A stretch of 5,020 nucleotides of DNA, from NCBI GenBank assembly GCA_021731325.1, contig JAKFXP010000038.1:1-5020 (forward strand). Direction: 5' to 3'. The notes under the pieces are model-generated. The model did not search any database and was not told the DNA's origin. It worked only from the letters and a program-made list of their open reading frames with translations. Both the position numbers and the translations under genes were made by a program. Shown one piece after another: positions 1-4,242 of this stretch (within the stretch, counting starts at the first letter, position 1; each line of letters starts with the position of its first letter). This stretch comes from Parcubacteria group bacterium. Lineage in GTDB: Bacteria; Patescibacteriota; Minisyncoccia; Phycocordibacterales; UBA12088.

Positions 1-297
1 ATACCGATATCCCGCCTCTTTGACCAAGTCGGACACATCCTCTCCCGTGGGCGCTTCGTGAGCAAAATACTGACGCGCAAAAAGGTCGGTCATTTTGGTA
101 GCCGCAACCTTCGCGAGAGTGTCGTTATTGGTGAGTGCCGGAAGTCCTCGTTCTGCACGTTCGGCGTTGGTAAACGCGAGTACCCCCGGAGCGGTAATTG
201 TGGGGGTGGTAATTGCGGCGGTACTGAGGTTCGGCAAAGAAACCGCGATAATGCAGGCGAGTAGCAAACTGCCGAGTCGAGTATGTACTGAGGTCAT
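1..297 (-). CDS. Secreted CAP/SCP-domain protein (YkwD-like), N-terminal part, cut by window edge
   Basis: The minus-strand frame is open from an ATG at 297 to position 1 without a stop, giving the first 99 residues of a longer protein. Residues 1-28 look like a signal peptide: a short basic start (His5, Arg7), a hydrophobic core at about 8-21 and small residues (STAA) for cleavage near 27-28. A short Thr/Pro-rich linker follows. From about residue 39 the sequence matches the start of a CAP domain (Pfam CAP/PF00188 type): LAFTNAERAERGLPAL, a run of hydrophobic/Lys positions for the first helix, then YFAHEAPTG with His80, one of the conserved cavity histidines of the family. Bacterial YkwD-like CAP proteins are secreted; their molecular activity is mostly unknown. 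Start choice rests on the signal peptide directly after 297 and the -10 element six bases upstream. There is no Shine-Dalgarno site. LLAC at 12-15 resembles a lipobox but the hydrophobic stretch continues past it, so a lipoprotein is less likely. Confidence 0.85.
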   Translation of the reverse strand, partial: MTSVHTRLGSLLLACIIAVSLPNLSTAAITTPTITAPGVLAFTNAERAERGLPALTNNDTLAKVAATKMTDLFARQYFAHEAPTGEDVSDLVKEAGYRY

Positions 298-327
298 AGT
301 ACTATTGTACCAGAAAGTGAGTGGTAC
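296..327. repeat. Overlapping small palindromes at the CAP gene promoter and start codon
   Basis: Two symmetric elements sit side by side. ATAGTACTAT at 296-305 is a perfect 10-bp palindrome covering the start codon and the end of the -10 box. GTACCA at 307-312 and TGGTAC at 322-327 form an inverted repeat with a 9-base gap covering the extended -10 and the spacer. This placement suits an operator, but the repeats are short and GTAC is very common in this window, so chance is possible. Confidence 0.3.
304..312 (-). promoter_or_regulatory. Extended -10 promoter of the CAP-domain gene
   Basis: On the minus strand the bases read TGGTACAAT, a TGn-TACAAT extended -10 element. There is no convincing -35 box in the 15-18 bp upstream, which is tolerable for extended -10 promoters. 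Only six bases separate the element from the ATG at 297, so transcription should start at or next to the start codon and give a leaderless mRNA. The element is overlapped by short inverted repeats. Confidence 0.55.
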
Positions 328-332
328 AAAAG

Positions 333-367
333 AACCCATGGAATCGAATAAACGATTTCCATGGGTT
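333..367 (-). terminator. Hairpin terminator of the membrane protein/lipoprotein operon
   Basis: AACCCATGGAATCG at 333-346 pairs with CGATTTCCATGGGTT at 353-367, giving a 14-bp stem with one bulged base and a six-base loop. On the minus strand the stem is followed by CTTTTGT, a short U-tract. It begins 10 bases past the lipoprotein stop codon, which fits an intrinsic terminator. No U-tract exists on the plus side, so it is read as minus-strand only. Its tail abuts the promoter region of the CAP-domain gene. Confidence 0.75.
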
Positions 368-377
368 AGGCCAGTGC

Positions 378-956
378 CTATTTGATATTTATCTTTTCCA
401 TCAACACCTTGAGCGCTTGTTCGTCTTTGACGGAGATGCTCGTGAGGAGAAATGGTTTATCAGGAAACGACAACGGTACGGTCGAAGCAATGTACTTCAT
501 ATTGTGCTCGATGTAGATATCGTTTGGCGTAAAGCCGAAGACACCGTCGCCGTTTGTTCCATAGCTACCGTCTTCAGCCGGAGAAGGAAGCGTGGTGTAC
601 GCATAATGAGCGGTACCACCAGGATTCACTATCTGCTCAGTGTTGGTGAGCTGGGAGTTTACCGAGCTAACCTTGTTCACCTGATAGTAGCCAATCGGGC
701 GCCGATCACCTTCGATGAACACGTACATGTAGAACATGACCGTTCGATCGTTCTGAAGCCTGAAACGCTTGATGAGGTTATCCCGTTCCAGCGACCAGCT
801 GATTTTGGGCGGTGGCTGCACTTTGAAAAGATTCTTCTGATTAATCTCAGTTTCGACCTGCTCATCAAGGGCTGTTGTGTTGTTGGCGACCTTTCCTGGT
901 TCACAACCTGTGAGCAAAAATATGCTTGCCAGGATCATGCTACTTAGTATCTTCAT
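378..956 (-). CDS. Predicted lipoprotein of unknown function
   Basis: A 192-residue protein with a classical lipoprotein signal: MKILSS, a hydrophobic core, then the lipobox LTGC with the lipidated Cys at residue 18. It should be anchored by lipid on the outer face of the cytoplasmic membrane. The mature part begins with a polar linker (19-50) containing PPPK. A single mixed domain follows, with the noticeable stretches KVSSVNSQLTNTEQIV (95-110) and EDGSYGTNGDGVFGF followed by NDIYIE (128-150). I have an unverified impression of similar sequences in environmental phage and Patescibacteria proteins, all unnamed, and assign no function. The frame extends upstream to 1070, but the start at 956 is chosen because the lipoprotein signal begins there and a strong Shine-Dalgarno site (AAGGGGG) lies five bases before it. 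The gene follows the membrane-protein gene by 10 bases and is surely cotranscribed with it. It has no Cys other than Cys18. Confidence 0.88.
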   Translation of the reverse strand: MKILSSMILASIFLLTGCEPGKVANNTTALDEQVETEINQKNLFKVQPPPKISWSLERDNLIKRFRLQNDRTVMFYMYVFIEGDRRPIGYYQVNKVSSVNSQLTNTEQIVNPGGTAHYAYTTLPSPAEDGSYGTNGDGVFGFTPNDIYIEHNMKYIASTVPLSFPDKPFLLTSISVKDEQALKVLMEKINIK

Positions 957-961
957 GGTGA

Positions 962-968
962 CCCCCTT
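962..968 (-). promoter_or_regulatory. Shine-Dalgarno site of the lipoprotein gene
   Basis: The minus strand reads AAGGGGG, five bases before the ATG at 956. It overlaps the TAA stop (967-969) of the upstream gene, so ribosomes ending that gene stop on top of the next initiation site. This favours coupled translation and fixes the lipoprotein start at 956 rather than at the far upstream ATG at 1070. Confidence 0.75.
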
Positions 969-1371
969 AGTTAGCACAGTCAAACTGTTGTTGACTGAGG
1001 CTGTACGGAAGTGTTGTTGACTTCCATACGTTAAAGTTGATGAGTGAGGACTTTGCATTGTACTCAGCAATCCAGCGGTTCAGATTGTTCTGATTCGCAA
1101 GGATTATTTGTGCTTTGCTAAAATCCTTAAACATTATATCTTTTTCATCCACTTTTTTTAGGTTGCAAAGGTCAGTATTGATCTTTGTAGTGGTATTGTA
1201 GATTTCTTGAAACTCTTGATAGCGGACAAGGCCGGTATCAACGGTCTGCACCGTGCGACTGAAGAACCAACTGGCCCCAGACGCAAGAAACAAGACAACA
1301 ATAAGCCAAATAACCCAAGATTTTGCATAACCGGACGCAGTGTCCAGATCGGGATCGTTACGGTAAGACAT
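967..1371 (-). CDS. Small single-pass membrane protein of unknown function
   Basis: A 134-residue protein. Residues 1-18 are polar and probably cytoplasmic (MSYRNDPDLD and a Lys at 17). Residues 19-38 form one hydrophobic segment rich in Trp, Val, Ile and Leu, ending in WFFSR, and are read as a transmembrane helix or uncleaved signal anchor. The rest (about 40-134) is a soluble, probably external domain: YQEFQEIYNTTTKINTDLCN (51-70) looks helical, and RWIAEYNAKSS and WKSTTLPYSLS follow near the C-terminus. Cys69 and Cys132 could form a disulfide. I do not recognise a named family. LemA was considered because of the N-terminal anchor plus helices, but its signature is absent. The start at 1371 is supported by a TAGGAGGT ribosome site five bases upstream. 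It is the first gene of an operon with the lipoprotein, so the two products may work together at the outer membrane face. Confidence 0.85.
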   Translation of the reverse strand: MSYRNDPDLDTASGYAKSWVIWLIVVLFLASGASWFFSRTVQTVDTGLVRYQEFQEIYNTTTKINTDLCNLKKVDEKDIMFKDFSKAQIILANQNNLNRWIAEYNAKSSLINFNVWKSTTLPYSLSQQQFDCAN

Positions 1372-1376
1372 ATGGA

Positions 1377-1384
1377 ACCTCCTA
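1377..1384 (-). promoter_or_regulatory. Shine-Dalgarno site of the membrane-protein gene
   Basis: The minus strand reads TAGGAGGT, an almost complete match to the anti-Shine-Dalgarno tail of 16S rRNA, five bases before the ATG at 1371. It is the strongest ribosome site in the window and contrasts with the RNase R, AhpC, PIMT and CAP genes, which have none. An ACCT six bases upstream of its AGGT could pair with it weakly. Confidence 0.8.
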
Positions 1385-1463
1385 AAAGGTCAAGTTAAAG
1401 AGCGTAAATGCTTCACTTTTCATCTACAACACTTGTGTGTAATAGAGGTGAGAAAGCAGAATA

Positions 1464-1491
1464 ATTATACATATAAACATGTATATGTCAA
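1464..1491 (-). promoter_or_regulatory. Consensus sigma70 promoter of the membrane protein/lipoprotein operon
   Basis: On the minus strand TTGACA (1491-1486) is followed after 16 bp by TATAAT (1469-1464). Both hexamers are perfect matches to the housekeeping sigma consensus. Transcription should begin near 1457 and give a leader of about 85 bases before the ATG at 1371. A strong unregulated promoter is unusual for a small surface operon, and the inverted repeat in the spacer suggests repression. Confidence 0.85.
1466..1488. repeat. Inverted repeat in the divergent promoter region, possible operator
   Basis: TATACAT (1466-1472) and ATGTATA (1479-1485) form 7-bp arms separated by six bases. 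A second, offset pairing of ACATATA (1469-1475) with TATATGT (1482-1488) also exists. Both lie between the -35 and -10 boxes of the minus-strand promoter, reaching into each. A protein bound there would block RNA polymerase. The sequence is very AT-rich, so chance symmetry is possible. Confidence 0.4.
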
Positions 1492-1559
1492 GTATTTTTG
1501 AAAAGACGTACTGTTTGAGATTCCTTGCTCGAAACGGCCTCCGGGTGTTGAATATACCT

Positions 1560-2165
1560 ATGGAAACACTTGTTGACGCTATGGTCCGTGCAGGCACTCT
1601 CAAGACCCCGCATATTATCGACGCATTTCGTGCGGTCGACCGCGCGGATTTTGTGCCCGCTCATTATCGATCAGTGGCGTACGAAGACCGACCCCTGCCC
1701 CTCGACTACGATCAAACTATTTCACAACCCTCAACCGTTGCATTTATGCTTGAGTTACTCCACGTGCAGCCTGGCGATAGCGTGCTCGACATAGGATCGG
1801 GCTCTGGGTGGACGACCGCCCTACTCGCCCATCTCGTAGGTGCTACGGGTTCAGTACTCGGTCTTGAGCGCGTTGAAGAGCTCGTCACCTTTGGAGCTGA
1901 AAATCTTGCGAAGTATTCACTCCCCCATGCCCATGTTCAACGCGCGGGAGTCGTACTCGGCGCACCCGAACGGGCACCCTTCAATCGGATCCTCGTATCT
2001 GCTGCCGCCCGCTCACTTCCCACCGCCCTCGTCTCACAATTGGTTGAGCAGGGGGTACTGGTGGTACCCATACGCGACAGTATCAAACGGGTGGTGCGCG
2101 TTGCCCATCAACCCATTATAGACACCTTTGTTGGGTACGTATTTGTTCCCCTTATTACCTCATAG
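1560..2165 (+). CDS. pcm: Protein-L-isoaspartate O-methyltransferase (PIMT)
   Basis: A 201-residue class I SAM-dependent methyltransferase that methylates the isoaspartyl carboxylate of age-damaged proteins, starting their repair in the cytoplasm. Seen, in order: helical start METLVDAMVRAGTLKTP; READING of the family signature VDRADFVP (26-33), AYEDRPLP (40-47) and the substrate-site motif QTISQPS (52-58); SAM motif I VLDIGSGSGW (75-84); Glu103 in LGLERVE, expected to hold the ribose; FNRILVSAAA (141-150) and GVLVVPI (165-171). Oddity: where family members usually have GDG before the strand leading to APF, this one reads RAGVV, so the usual Asp is absent. The frame is open back to an ATG at 1479 (228 residues), but those 27 extra residues do not look like the family and overlap the divergent promoter, so 1560 is preferred. 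No ribosome site precedes either start and no promoter could be assigned. AhpC follows on the same strand 53 bases later. Confidence 0.88.
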   Translation: METLVDAMVRAGTLKTPHIIDAFRAVDRADFVPAHYRSVAYEDRPLPLDYDQTISQPSTVAFMLELLHVQPGDSVLDIGSGSGWTTALLAHLVGATGSVLGLERVEELVTFGAENLAKYSLPHAHVQRAGVVLGAPERAPFNRILVSAAARSLPTALVSQLVEQGVLVVPIRDSIKRVVRVAHQPIIDTFVGYVFVPLITS

Positions 2166-2171
2166 GACACG

Positions 2172-2180
2172 TGGTATACT
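2172..2180 (+). promoter_or_regulatory. Extended -10 promoter of the peroxiredoxin gene
   Basis: TGGTATACT is a TGn-TATACT extended -10 element lying seven bases after the PIMT stop codon. A poor -35 match (TTATTA, 2152-2157) sits at 17 bp. The predicted transcript starts near 2187 and has an AT-rich leader of about 31 bases without a Shine-Dalgarno site. The identical nine bases are found before the RNase R gene. No terminator separates the PIMT gene from this promoter, so read-through is also possible. Confidence 0.6.
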
Positions 2181-2218
2181 CTAAGACATACACGATAAAT
2201 ACACTAAAAATATATAGT

Positions 2219-2809
2219 ATGACCGAATCATCATCATTCAGTTGCGCGGTTAAGGTCGGCGAGCATATACCCGATTTTACCCTCAAGGCATATCACAAAG
2301 ACGAAGTTATCGACGTCGCGCTCAAAGACAGTGCGGGTAAATGGCTCGTGCTCTTTTTTTACCCATCAGACTTTACCTTTGTCTGCCCTACCGAGCTTGA
2401 AGAAATGGCAGCTCTCTACCCCGAGTTTGTAAAAAATGGTGCTGACGTCCTGTCGGTCTCCACCGACACGCATTGGGTACACAAAGCATGGCACGACGCG
2501 TCCGACACCATCAAAAAGATTACGTTCCCCATGGTCGCGGATCCAACCGGCAAACTTTCACGCGCATTTGGGGTATATATAGAAGACGAGGGAGTTGCGT
2601 TGCGTGGATCATTTATTATTGATCCAAAAGGTACGGTACAAGCAATGGAAGTGCATGCTGATGGGGTGGGACGCTCAGCAAAAGAGCTGTTTCGCAAATT
2701 CCAAGCTGCAAAGTTTGTTGCTGAGCATGGAGGGCAAGTGTGTCCCGCCTCGTGGGAACCGGGTAACGACACACTCCAACCAGGTCTCGATTTGGTCGGA
2801 AAAATATAA
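2219..2809 (+). CDS. ahpC: AhpC-type typical 2-Cys peroxiredoxin
   Basis: A 196-residue thioredoxin-fold peroxidase that reduces hydrogen peroxide and organic peroxides in the cytoplasm. Seen: VGEHIPDFTLKAY (13-25) at the start of the fold; the peroxidatic site FYPSDFTFVCPTEL (47-60) with Cys56, Thr53 and Pro49; Arg129 in RGSFIIDP, which normally lines the active site; and the resolving site GGQVCPASWEPG (171-182) with Cys175. The C-terminus LDLVGKI is typical of bacterial AhpC, as is the length of about 190 residues. In such dimers Cys56 of one subunit forms a disulfide with Cys175 of the other; AhpF or a thioredoxin system reduces it, but neither gene is in the window. The frame is open back to a GTG at 2171, but that codon lies inside the promoter, and the ATG at 2219 gives the standard N-terminus. 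It has its own promoter and terminator, so it is largely a single-gene unit next to the PIMT gene. Confidence 0.95.
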   Translation: MTESSSFSCAVKVGEHIPDFTLKAYHKDEVIDVALKDSAGKWLVLFFYPSDFTFVCPTELEEMAALYPEFVKNGADVLSVSTDTHWVHKAWHDASDTIKKITFPMVADPTGKLSRAFGVYIEDEGVALRGSFIIDPKGTVQAMEVHADGVGRSAKELFRKFQAAKFVAEHGGQVCPASWEPGNDTLQPGLDLVGKI

Positions 2810-2814
2810 CACAA

Positions 2815-2840
2815 AAAACCCCAGTTTGTACTGGGGTTTT
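2815..2840 (+). terminator. Intrinsic terminator of ahpC
   Basis: AAAACCCCAGT (2815-2825) pairs perfectly with ACTGGGGTTTT (2830-2840) around a TTGT loop, six bases after the ahpC stop codon. The T-run that closes the stem is the U-tract. An A-run on the other side could make it work in both directions, but no minus-strand gene converges here. Confidence 0.9.
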
Positions 2841-2842
2841 GT

Positions 2843-2871
2843 TTGACAAATGATTTTTTATGTGATATATA
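2843..2871 (+). promoter_or_regulatory. Promoter of the polysaccharide deacetylase gene
   Basis: TTGACA (2843-2848) is followed after 17 bp by TATATA (2866-2871), with TG at 2863-2864 forming an extended -10. The -35 is perfect and the -10 matches at four of six positions. Transcription should start near 2878, giving a leader of about 53 bases. It begins two bases after the ahpC terminator, showing a tight end-to-start arrangement. Confidence 0.8.
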
Positions 2872-2881
2872 AGAGAGTGGA

Positions 2882-2903
2882 ACCGTCTACATATGTACGC
2901 GGT
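2882..2903 (+). repeat. Palindrome at the start of the deacetylase leader
   Basis: The core TACATATGTA (2888-2897) is a perfect 10-bp palindrome. It is framed by ACCG (2882-2885) and CGGT (2900-2903), giving an imperfect 22-bp inverted repeat with a mismatch and a G-T wobble between core and flanks. It lies just downstream of the predicted transcription start, a usual operator position. Because the palindrome has almost no loop, a protein site in DNA is more likely than an RNA hairpin. Confidence 0.4.
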
Positions 2904-2918
2904 ATTTTTCTTTGAAAC

Positions 2919-2923
2919 GGAGA
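2919..2923 (+). promoter_or_regulatory. Shine-Dalgarno site of the deacetylase gene
   Basis: GGAGA lies seven bases before the ATG at 2931, with an A-rich run just upstream. It fixes the start and the signal peptide follows directly. Among the plus-strand genes only this one has a recognisable ribosome site. Confidence 0.7.
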
Positions 2924-2930
2924 TATAACT

Positions 2931-4127
2931 ATGAAACGATTGTTACTGGTCTTGTGTAGTATAGGCTTGCTTGCTTCGCTCTCTGTTGCGCATGCTGCAA
3001 CACCACCAAATCTCATTCAGAACGGTACCCTTGAAACCGGTACCACCGGAGCGCCTGCTCACTGGGCGTCATATGCCTGGGGCACCGGTACCTCAACAAT
3101 GACGTACCCTATTACCGGATTAAACGGTCGCGGGGTACAAATCACCGTTACTTCTGCAGGATCAGGCTTTGGGAGATCATTTACCCCCACAGCGACAATC
3201 CCTACGACGGGTGGCAAAACGTACGTGTACACAGACAACACCAAGTGTTCGACTCGAACGATGGACTTGGACGTTGCCTATACTCATGCGGGTGGCAATG
3301 TGGAGTATGTCGGATTAGTGGCACACAGTGTGGCCAATAATACCTGGGTAAACAACATGCGCACCTTCACTGTTCCGGTGGGAGTCACTTCATTTGTCGT
3401 GTATCGGGCAACGGCTACCGTTGGCTCTTGTATCATCGACAATGTCTTTCTTTCTGAACCTACAACACCCCCCACTACCCTTGATCCCCTTGTCAGTTTT
3501 ACCTTTGACGATGGGTACCTACAGGCACCAGCTATTAACGTCCTTGCAAAATATAAAGCACAGGGTACGTTTTACCTTAACTCGGGACCTATTAAAAAAG
3601 GATGGTCAGGATACTTGACTCCAGGACAGGTGCGCACGGTTGCATTACAAGGTAATGAAATTGGTGGACATACCATCAATCATCCAGACCTCACTACGCT
3701 TACTGACGCACAGGTACATACCGAAGTAGCAAATGACAAAGTGGCATTGCAGACTATGTCTGGTGTACCCGTTGTGAGTTTTGCATATCCGTACGGTGAG
3801 TACAATGCACGAGTACAAAACCTCGTCGCAAGTACTGGCATGACCAATGCACGAGGCGTTGAGTCTGGGTTAAACCCAGTACCCATTGATACCTTTGGTA
3901 TGCAAGCAACGTGTTTAGAAAAAACAAACACCCTTGCGCAAGCAAAGGCAATGGTTGACGCAGCAGTACAAGGTAAAGGTTGGATGCAGTTTTGCTTCCA
4001 TGGTATTACGAATGCGCCCGGTCAATACGACTGGACACCTGCAAATCTTGAGGCATTGATTCAGTATGTAATGGCTTCACCCGCAAAGATCGTGACGGTG
4101 ACCGAAGGGGTCAATCTCCGTAAGTAA
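2931..4127 (+). CDS. Secreted polysaccharide deacetylase (NodB/CE4) with N-terminal carbohydrate-binding-like domain
   Basis: A 398-residue exported enzyme expected to remove N- or O-acetyl groups from a polysaccharide outside the cell. Residues 1-22 are a signal peptide (MKR, hydrophobic core, cleavage after AHA). Residues about 27-177 resemble a CBM4/9-type beta-sandwich: NLIQNGTLETG at the start, W45, repeated Thr/Val strands, and SCIIDNVFLSEP at the end; Cys106 and Cys167 may form a disulfide. A TTPPTT linker leads to the NodB domain (187-398). CE4 motifs visible: TFDDG (191-195), with Asp193 as likely base and Asp194 as metal ligand; HTINH (247-251), the two metal-binding histidines; FAYPYGEYN (284-292); and FCFHG (354-358) with His357 as likely acid. 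All key residues are present, so it should be active. The substrate (peptidoglycan, PNAG-like polymer or another glycan) cannot be told. Motif 3 reads FAYPYG rather than RPPYG, as in PgaB-like members. It stands alone between its own promoter and terminator. Confidence 0.9.
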   Translation: MKRLLLVLCSIGLLASLSVAHAATPPNLIQNGTLETGTTGAPAHWASYAWGTGTSTMTYPITGLNGRGVQITVTSAGSGFGRSFTPTATIPTTGGKTYVYTDNTKCSTRTMDLDVAYTHAGGNVEYVGLVAHSVANNTWVNNMRTFTVPVGVTSFVVYRATATVGSCIIDNVFLSEPTTPPTTLDPLVSFTFDDGYLQAPAINVLAKYKAQGTFYLNSGPIKKGWSGYLTPGQVRTVALQGNEIGGHTINHPDLTTLTDAQVHTEVANDKVALQTMSGVPVVSFAYPYGEYNARVQNLVASTGMTNARGVESGLNPVPIDTFGMQATCLEKTNTLAQAKAMVDAAVQGKGWMQFCFHGITNAPGQYDWTPANLEALIQYVMASPAKIVTVTEGVNLRK

Positions 4128-4145
4128 CTAGTTCTCTTTCGACTC

Positions 4146-4179
4146 AATGGGTCGCGTATCACACGCGACCCATTTTTTT
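4146..4179 (+). terminator. Intrinsic terminator of the deacetylase gene
   Basis: AATGGGTCGCGT (4146-4157) pairs perfectly with ACGCGACCCATT (4163-4174) around a five-base loop, and the stem runs into seven T residues (4173-4179). It lies 18 bases after the stop codon. This is the strongest terminator in the window and isolates the RNase R gene from upstream transcription. Confidence 0.93.
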
Positions 4180-4224
4180 ATTAACCACTTCATAGGATCC
4201 GATGCAGCGCAAAATGCTATTCAC

Positions 4225-4233
4225 TGGTATACT
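4225..4233 (+). promoter_or_regulatory. Extended -10 promoter of the RNase R gene
   Basis: TGGTATACT, identical to the element before ahpC, is a TGn-TATACT extended -10. No -35 hexamer is seen at 16-18 bp upstream (CAGCGC region). The ATG at 4243 begins nine bases after the element, so transcription should start zero to three bases before the start codon: a leaderless or almost leaderless mRNA. No Shine-Dalgarno site is present, which agrees. Confidence 0.6.
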
Positions 4234-4242
4234 GGCACCCAT

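Noticed and set aside
58..385. Plus-strand ORFs opposite the CAP-domain gene
   Set aside because: They are antisense to a frame with a signal peptide and a recognisable CAP domain, and one runs straight through the terminator hairpin.
321..947. 208-residue plus-strand ORF opposite the lipoprotein gene
   Set aside because: It is the antisense shadow of a gene with a lipobox, a strong Shine-Dalgarno site, an operon partner and a terminator. The translation resembles no family and there is no ribosome site or promoter on the plus strand.
957..1070. Upstream extension of the lipoprotein frame to an ATG at 1070
   Set aside because: It would overlap the upstream gene by over 100 bases and bury the lipoprotein signal inside the protein. 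The start at 956 has both the signal and the ribosome site.
967..1371. Assignment of the small membrane protein to the LemA family
   Set aside because: The N-terminal anchor plus helical external domain is similar in outline, but LemA's conserved segments and length are absent.
2171..2218. GTG start 16 codons upstream for the peroxiredoxin
   Set aside because: The codon lies within the extended -10 element and the added residues are not part of the AhpC family's N-terminus.
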